Positions 57,271-64,000 of a stretch of DNA of 64,000 nt are shown here, in pieces (within the stretch, counting starts at the first letter, position 1; the number at the start of each line of letters is the position of its first letter). The position numbers and the translations under genes were made by a program. Below the pieces are notes generated by a model, which did not search any database, was not told where the DNA came from, and saw only the letters and a program-made list of their open reading frames with translations. Where the stretch lies: positions 62,001 to 126,000 of the forward strand of contig JAKSZT010039042.1 of the NCBI GenBank assembly GCA_026826555.1, written 5' to 3'. The stretch is from Tolypeutes matacus (taxonomy: Eukaryota > Chordata > Mammalia > Cingulata > Chlamyphoridae).

Positions 57271-58318
57271 GCTGGTTTCATAGTGGGAGCTGAGTACTGT
57301 AAGCTGGTTGGCTAAAGTTTCCTTTACTACCCCATGAAATGATTAAACTTCTCCCACCTTTATCCTCTGATGTGGTAGTAATGGAGCTTCAGCCATTTTC
57401 AGTAATCCAAGATATGCAGGGAAATGACATCTGTAGTTGCCCAGAAAAACTGATGATGCTTCACACCCATTTCTCCCCTGCCTGGGGCAGGGATTGAGCC
57501 ACAGGTGTAGGCAGCAAACTAAGAAGTGAGGATAAAAACTGACAGAAATTTCCCATGAAGACTGACAAACCACCAGGGACAGGGAATGAGTTCCAGGAGT
57601 GACAAACAATCTATTCCACATGGCCATTTCCACTTGAAGCTTTCCTGAGAGGCAGAGGGAATACCATCTACTCTGCCCTTTCAGAGGATGGGATAGAAAT
57701 ATAAGAGGGCCCAACAATCTAGTCCATGTGGACCCAAAGTACATGCAGTTGCCCAGAGAAGCTGTGGAAAAACCAATCTCCTTTCCTTTTCGGGGTGAAG
57801 ATGGAGTCACAGGTGTTCAATAATCCAGTCAGTGCAGGCTGAAAGCATCTCAGTTGCCCAGAAAGTCTGGAAAAACACGACCCCTTCTATCCTGTCAGGG
57901 AGTTGGGACAGAACAACAAGTGTCCAACAATCCTGTCAAATTTTAGCTATTTTTAGGAATGGACTTTTAGCCAGCCAAATTTACTAATCAGTAGCTAAAG
58001 TTGGTTGCTGACCATCTCTTACTCCTCCATTTCTGGGTTATGGAACTTTGAACTCCAGCCAGGGAAATGCTTCTGAGGTGGCTTATGCAGCCACAGGAGG
58101 ATGGGCACTGGCTTTTGCAGTATGAAACTCTGTACTCAAGAATCTTCACTGAAGATGGACAGTCACTTCCTTCTATTATTCCATGGATATTGTAGGATGT
58201 TCTTGTGGTTTCCTGGGCCCCCAAAAATGTGTTTTAGATAGATCTGAGTGATTACTGTCTGCACAGTAGGATGAGCTGACTCGTGAAGCTCCTTACCCTG
58301 CTGCCATCTTGCCCCTTC
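57271..58318 (-). mobile_element. L1-C distal 5'UTR with monomer array and 5' end
   Basis: It ends at CTGCTGCCATCTTGCCCCTTCTC, an L1 5' terminus on the minus strand (site GCCATCTTG at 58303-58311). Tandem units start at 57433, 57545, 57636, 57745 and 57850 (GTAGTTGCCCAGAAAAACTG, GCAGTTGCCCAGAGAAGCTG, TCAGTTGCCCAGAAAGTCTG and two decayed ones), spacing 91-112 bp. Units continue with a CCTGCCAGGGACAGGGATTG-like block and CCAACAATCTAGTCCA. Part corresponds to 23966-24440 in copy 1. Confidence 0.75.
58303..58311 (-). promoter_or_regulatory. YY1-type site at L1-C 5' end
   Basis: GCCATCTTG (CAAGATGGC in sense), at the outermost end of the L1-C 5'UTR. Confidence 0.65.
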
Positions 58319-59279
58319 TCTATTAATCTCATTTTGACTCATAGTCTACTATGTCTACATTGGCCCTTCAAACTCTATGATATCTATTAAGAATTTCCAA
58401 AAAGAAACCACTTCCAAAAACTATATTCCCCTTTTAACTGAGGCTATGAGAAAGAAAATTGATTATATATTGGATAATTATATATTTTATTTATTCTATC
58501 ATACAAATGTCAATGTTTTATTAATTTTTTATTTTATTAACAGAGAAACTGAATTGTTCTCAGGAAGACAGTGTCTATCAAGAATTTAATGCACAAGGTT
58601 AGATTTTATAGTATAAATTAAAATTGAGGGATAAAAATCACAGTATAAAATAATAAAGCAAATATAGTGTCTACTTTGGGAAAAATACAAAATCAAAAAG
58701 TAGATTAAAATATTCTAAAATATTCTAAAATTTTAAAGCTATCAGTGGAAACAGGAGGAGAGCATTTGTCTTTTTCTTTGATTTTCTACCTTTGTGAATA
58801 TTTAATGGTACTATGAAGACTGAAAAAGGAGTCTGAAAAAAAATATATATATATTGATCCCAATTTTGTTTATCTTAATGAGCATACATATGAAATACAT
58901 TAAAAGTACTTGTATCTAGTTGTAAGGATAGTACATATTATATGAAGAAGATTTCAATTACATAATTGTTACATTGAAAAATATATATGGATTTTTATCC
59001 TCTTTAGGGAGGAGAAAATCCATGGAAGCTAATATTTTTTCTGAATGAAGAGTAAAGATAGAAAGATCTAGAGGCAGGGACCCTGAGAAGTCTGCAAGGA
59101 GAAAGAAGGGGAAACCCAGAGGGTTTCCCAGGGGAGAAATTCTTCTCTGTAAAGAACAAGAACAACTTTAGAAATGCTACCTTGGCTGGAAGAAGCATCT
59201 AAAAGAAAAGCAAAATAATACCTAAAAAGTTACTTTAGGTTTTTAGGGAATTGGCTGGACAATAAAAACAAAAACAATT
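58319..59279. other. no recognised feature
   Basis: AT-rich DNA between the L1-C 5' end and the block that pairs again with copy 1. Contains short TA runs. No gene. Confidence 0.4.
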
Positions 59280-62200
59280 TAGAATTGTTTTCAAATTAGT
59301 TCTTTATAGGCATAACAGAGCTCACATCCTGGATTGTTTCACTGACTTGGATAATTGTTTAGACTTGTCCTGCATATTTCTTACCCTGTTAAATTATGAA
59401 ATAGGATATATAAAGAAAAATTTTAAAAAAGACTTACAGTTGATTTATTTCTGAAACCTCCACTGAAATCAAGAAACAGAACACTGCCATACTCTCCGAA
59501 GCCCATGTTATGAGCCTTCCTGAATGTAACCCTTCCATTTTCCTTAAATTAAGTTTTCCTCTGGCTTTTATTGATAATCTATTCCTTACCTGATTATATT
59601 AGACAGGATTTTCTCATGAAAGTTCTTAGCATTCATCTCATTAGTTTCCTTTGAAGATAGAATGAGATTATTTGGTATGCAGACCATATGGTAAGTGCTC
59701 AGACATGTTTGCTATTACATATTCTGCTCATGGAGCACATTGGAAGCCAGGTTCCAACTTTGAATGCATTGTTAAGAAATGAAGGAAAAAGAGAAGTATA
59801 GAAATGATAAGGAGCAGAAGAGAGACAAATTTATATTCAGCCATATCCATATATATATATAAATTCTTCTGATGGGAATTTTCTAAATCCACAGAGAATG
59901 ATACTAAGAGTCTAAGTTTATAATTTTTCAGGAAATTTACTTAAATAATAATTAGAAATTAACAAAACATATTCTAATGCTATTGGAGAATACAATGAAG
60001 CCAAATTTATTAGAGAAATGAAACTAACACGAGGGCCAAGACTTTTCTTTTCTTCTCAGTCAGTTTAAACAGATTATAGAAAACAAAGACCCTCAAAGCA
60101 AAAGTCTCATAAATTTATTTTCATTTAAAAAACTTTCATAAGGAGCAGAACATTGAACTTTGGGACCCAGGGGAAATGTCTAATGACTAAGGTGCATGAA
60201 TCACACATAGCTAAGATAATAGAGGCTTGCATACTTGATAAAATCCAGTTATCCAAGCTTTATTGGGTCCAATAATGTGAATAAAATGGAAATACACTAG
60301 GTCAGTTAATTATTTGGGAAGATAATTCCAAACAACACGCATGGAAAATTTAATGCCATAGAACAAGAAAAATGTAGTTTTACAATTTATACTTTACCCA
60401 TTATTTAGTTAACCATGTGAGTGAGACCCCATTGGGAATAATTTTAGTAATGAATTACACATCTTTATTTGACTCATTTGAATATTAAAATTCTTTTACT
60501 TGCCTTCAAACTGTTTCTCAGCATATATATCTCCCCATTGTACATGGTTTACTTTGACAAGGTAGGAGGAATTAGAAATTGCACATTATCAATAGCACTA
60601 ATAGTGTGAGGGAAATATGATTTCAAGAAAATGAAATGAAATAATATGAACAGTAGAAAACCACATTTAAATGGGGAAACAGACAACACCAAAAAAGAAA
60701 GTGTAGAAATGGTCTCACTACAATTGAAGCAGGAATTGAAGAACCATGGTTAATTGGGTCCCCTCATTCCCATATACGGACTGAATATGTGATATAAACT
60801 GAATTTATTTTTGATACCATTGTATAGATAAAAACTTAAATTTAAATCCTGGCATACTCTCTGATTTTCATTGGGTTATTTATTTTGAGATTCAGACAGC
60901 AATAAAATCAAGGACTTGCTCATTTGGTGTTTGATGAGATATTCCAGACAAACAAGCAGAACAAACAATGATAGGAAAATGATGCTTATCAGCCTGGGAA
61001 ATTCATTTAAGAAGAGAACATTATTATGACTTTGGTTAGAAAGTCAGTGAAGCATTGATTAAGAAAAAGTAAATTCATAGGTACCAGAGCCATGAGAACT
61101 AAATCCAAAGAATAAGCTCCCTGTAACTGTAACACTGACTACCATAATTACTAACCACCAATGCCACATTCCTAGAGAAAAACCTACCCTCACACTGAAA
61201 GACCAATGCACATATTTGAGAATATAAGATTCAGTGCTTTTCATTCAGATATGTAAGGTGTAATTTTCTTACTCTTTGTAAGTTGCCTATATATGAAGAA
61301 GAGAAGAACATTTTAAGTTTGCAAATTTTGAGTATTATTAACTTTTGTATAGACTTTGAGAATTTGGATTTTCTCATGGCATTTCCATCTACAATCAAAA
61401 TTAGAATGACTGAAATTTTGTCACTAATCGTGGAAATTACATGGTTTTGCATGAAATATAAAGTACTATGAAAAATTGGGGATTTTCTTTTATGATTATG
61501 AATTTAAACATTGGCCTAAGAAAACTCTGGTTTCAAGATCTGACTGGTTAAGTGCTAGTTAGGTATTCTGTATGTATGTAACCTAGGAAAACCTCAAGTG
61601 ATTTTTACCTCTCTAACATAAAATTACTCTTGTACGAGCTACAAACTGAACACAATAACATGCCAACTTAGTATTTTATTCTTCCCTAAGTTCTCCTTTA
61701 TCTATCTTAAATTTGAAACTCAGATCTGACTTATTTAGTTATATGAAAAATATTGTCTCTAGATTTTGGATGAAGTAATCTTTATAGAAAGAAATGAAGT
61801 TACTTGTAAGTTCACAACTAAAATCAATGGCAGTGTCAAGAATAAAAAATAGGCATCCTCTCCAGTCTACAATTAAGGAGCTAGAAAATTGGTGGTTAGT
61901 TTATACATGGTGAATCATTAATTTAAGGTGAAAGTGAACTCAAAAGGGAAGATTTTAACAAGTGAAATAAAGCATCATCTATGACTTTGGAATCAGAGAA
62001 AACTGGGGTTTCATATACATATTTATAAAAATTGTTTGGTTAGAATATCAACGATTTAATTAGGGTAATTAACTTTGTAGCAATAAATGCAGGCAGAATG
62101 TTTGCCTTTGCCTGAGTACCCTACTAGTCTTAGTTTCTTAAGAAAATTAATTTCATTTGTGAACCATAATTTTATGAATACTATTATTATATACTTCATG

Positions 62201-63035
62201 AATTTCCCAAAATCAAAAAAAAGTCTCCTTCATTTATCTTCTGATGAATGTTAAGAAATCATGGACTCATAGCATTTCAATTCCACAATAAAAAGTAATT
62301 ATTTGAAATGTTTGCAAAAGCTGGAAGGACATAGTGAAAATGCACATTTCAAAAGGAAAAAAAAATAGCATAATTATAGTGAAAATGCTATTTATATTAT
62401 ATATGTGGAAAGTTATTTTTTTCTTTTCGAATTCAATAATTGTTTTTTTATAGTTTAATTGGATTTTTACATACCACTTCCCATTTTATTTTTGGAGGTG
62501 GAGAATATGGGGAAAGAAATTCACGTTTGTTTGTTTTCCCCATGCACATGACTAAAATAATGTTATTGTTCATATCCACTCAAATCAATAAGCAATTAAT
62601 TTAAGAGTTCTCCAAACAAGTATTTTAGATATTATTTTAAAATAAAAAATAGGCTTTTGACTTATAAGTGAGGAAATATTTACATGGCATAATTTGAGGT
62701 ATACTGAGAAGCTTTACTCCCAATGACTTATACAGCAGATAATTCTAAATCTTAAAATTGCATAATACAGAATGTGATTTAGATGGATCAAGTTGTTGAC
62801 AATGTCTTCCAGTTGTATATGTTCTGTACTACCAGACTGTTGTCTTCTGGTTTTCCATATTTTTGAGAACATGAAAGATTTTTATAATTAAAGGTAAAGC
62901 AAATAATGTATTATTCTGATTAACTTATTTTTAAGGATACATCTTCATTGCAATGGGATTTTTTATTTTGAGGTCACCTTAATCTGTAAAAGAGTTTTGA
63001 AAAAGGAACTTAAAAATTAATTGGTGGAAAACTAT
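59280..63035. other. duplicated non-coding DNA (copy 2) with 1.64 kb extra
   Basis: Pairs with 25086-27200. The segment 59755-61395 has no partner: in copy 1, GAAGCCAG (25549) runs directly into AAATTAGAATGACTGAA, whereas here GAAGCCAG (59754) is followed by unrelated sequence until AAATTAGAATGACTGAA near 61397. The extra segment shows no L1, SINE or LTR signature by eye. No gene is recognised. Confidence 0.7.
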
Positions 63036-63039
63036 ATCT

Positions 63040-64000
63040 ACATGTGGAGGGGGCAAGGTGGTGGCAGAGTAAGGAGCTCCAAGAGTCAACTCTCTAAATC
63101 ACTGTTTTGAGGGACCTAGGAGAAATGAGAATATTGCAGTACCCCATATGCAGTGATGATTCATGAGTAGAGCACTCCACACCGAGGAGGCTAGTGTCCA
63201 TCCCCTGCAAGAGGCACAAACCACTTCAGGAGCTATTCCGTAACTGGAGTTTGAAAGTCCATTTCCCAAAAATGGGGAAGGAAGATATTGTTAGGCCCAA
63301 TTTCAACTAGTGATCAGTAAATTTGGATGGCTGCAGTCCAATTCTAATAGCAACCAAAGTTTGAGCATGTCAAAGTCAGAAAAAGGCCAGAAGCATCCAT
63401 TTTAACCCTGACCCTGGCAAGAGGGGAAGTGGGACTGATTGAAAATCACACAGTGAATACAGGGACTGGTGTTTGTCCACGCAGTTTGGATTGCAGCCCT
63501 AGTCTAGGCTCCAGCTTCACCTCCAGCATGGAGGAAGCTGGGGAATCTGCAGCAGCTTTTCTGGACAAATGTAGGCATTTCTGGCCTGCACAGACTAGGT
63601 TGGTGTGCAAAATTGTGTATATGTCCCAGCCCCAATTGGATAGAAAGGAGGTGGTGTTTCCTCAAATTCTCCAGGCAACTGCAGCTGCTTTCTGTCCACA
63701 CAAACTATATTATTGGACAGATCTGTGGCCCCATCCTTGCCCCTGACAGAACAGAAGAAGGGACAGTCACTTTCTCCAGAAACTGCAGTCACTTTCAGCC
63801 TGCAAGGTCTAGATTCTTGGGCACATGGGAGGCTCCAATTCCACCCCTAGTAGAGGAGGAGGGAGATATGTGCTTCTTATGTCTACATGGTTAACTGCAG
63901 TCAGTTTTGACTCACACAGCTTTGTTTGCTGCCCACTCCTGTGGCTCCATCCCTGCCCCAAGTAGGGGAGGAAAAAGTGTGGAACTTTATCAATTCCTCT
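63040..64000 (+). mobile_element. L1-G' 5'UTR (copy 2), cut by window end
   Basis: Counterpart of 27205-28170. Starts GGAGGGGGCAAGGTGGTGGCAG near 63050. Monomer starts at about 63567, 63676, 63780 and 63891 (spacing 109, 104, 111 bp), with the same unit words as L1-G. The element continues beyond the window. Confidence 0.8.

Larger units (their letters stand above)
42430..64000. repeat. segmental duplication, copy 2
   Basis: Partner of 21320-28170. It is longer because it keeps the rest of L1-C, gained L1-B, a SINE and a solo LTR, and holds 1.64 kb (59755-61395) absent from copy 1. It lacks about 270 bp present in copy 1 at 21495-21765. The right end lies beyond the window. Confidence 0.85.

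Noticed and set aside
57343..57810. 155-codon minus-strand frame
   Set aside because: It lies in the monomeric 5'UTR of L1-C. Repeated words in the peptide reflect the monomers, and no other copy keeps the frame.
63429..63894. Overlapping frames of 105 and 93 codons (+)
   Set aside because: Both fall within L1-G' 5'UTR monomers. Openness is a by-product of GC-richer tandem units.
1..64000. A new multi-gene biological system
   Set aside because: No intact host genes occur. All coherent protein similarity belongs to L1 ORFs, one ERV fragment and one OR remnant.

Overview
This is AT-rich mammalian nuclear DNA made almost entirely of transposable elements. I found no intact host gene, no functional RNA gene, no CpG island and no prokaryotic feature. 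The long-3'UTR LINE-1 (L1) copies and the tRNA-derived SINEs of the armadillo/DAS type point to a xenarthran (armadillo, sloth or anteater group). That is recognition by eye, not a database result. Young SINEs are scarce, so I would not choose between the lineages.

Layout. 1-395 is a tRNA-derived SINE and 395-1060 old L1 debris. 1071-9047 is a nearly full-length minus-strand L1 ('L1-A') bounded by a 9-bp target-site duplication, with a carried-along 3' flank (transduction), a 2.5-kb 3'UTR, a 1.36-kb deletion in ORF2 and a one-base frameshift in ORF1. 9.06-14.5 kb holds further L1 pieces, a SINE and an unassigned GC-richer stretch. 14.6-17 kb is an old plus-strand L1 carrying a small hAT transposon with an 8-bp target duplication. 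17.2-19.56 kb has an LTR-like element between 23-bp perfect direct repeats, another LTR-like element, and a dead class-I endogenous-retrovirus pol fragment. A C-terminal olfactory-receptor pseudogene fragment (21.14-21.31 kb) ends at the edge of a duplication.

The large-scale structure is an ancient segmental duplication: about 21.32-28.17 kb matches 42.43 kb to the window end, in the same orientation and, as judged by eye, roughly 90% alike. Both copies carry the same L1 with the same nested insertion, the same non-repeat DNA and the start of the same second L1. They differ by large insertions and deletions. Copy 2 gained a second nearly complete L1 ('L1-B', about 47.58-55.4 kb), a solo LTR with a 5-bp target duplication, and a two-headed SINE. 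30.6-41 kb, between the copies, holds more L1, LTR-like and MIR fragments and ordinary non-coding DNA.

Nothing here works as a gene system. The parts most worth checking are the L1 structures: 5'UTRs built from tandem monomers (about 110 bp in one type, about 56 bp in another), a very long 3'UTR in which two overlapping reading frames stay partly open in three copies, and a 3' transduction shared by two insertions.
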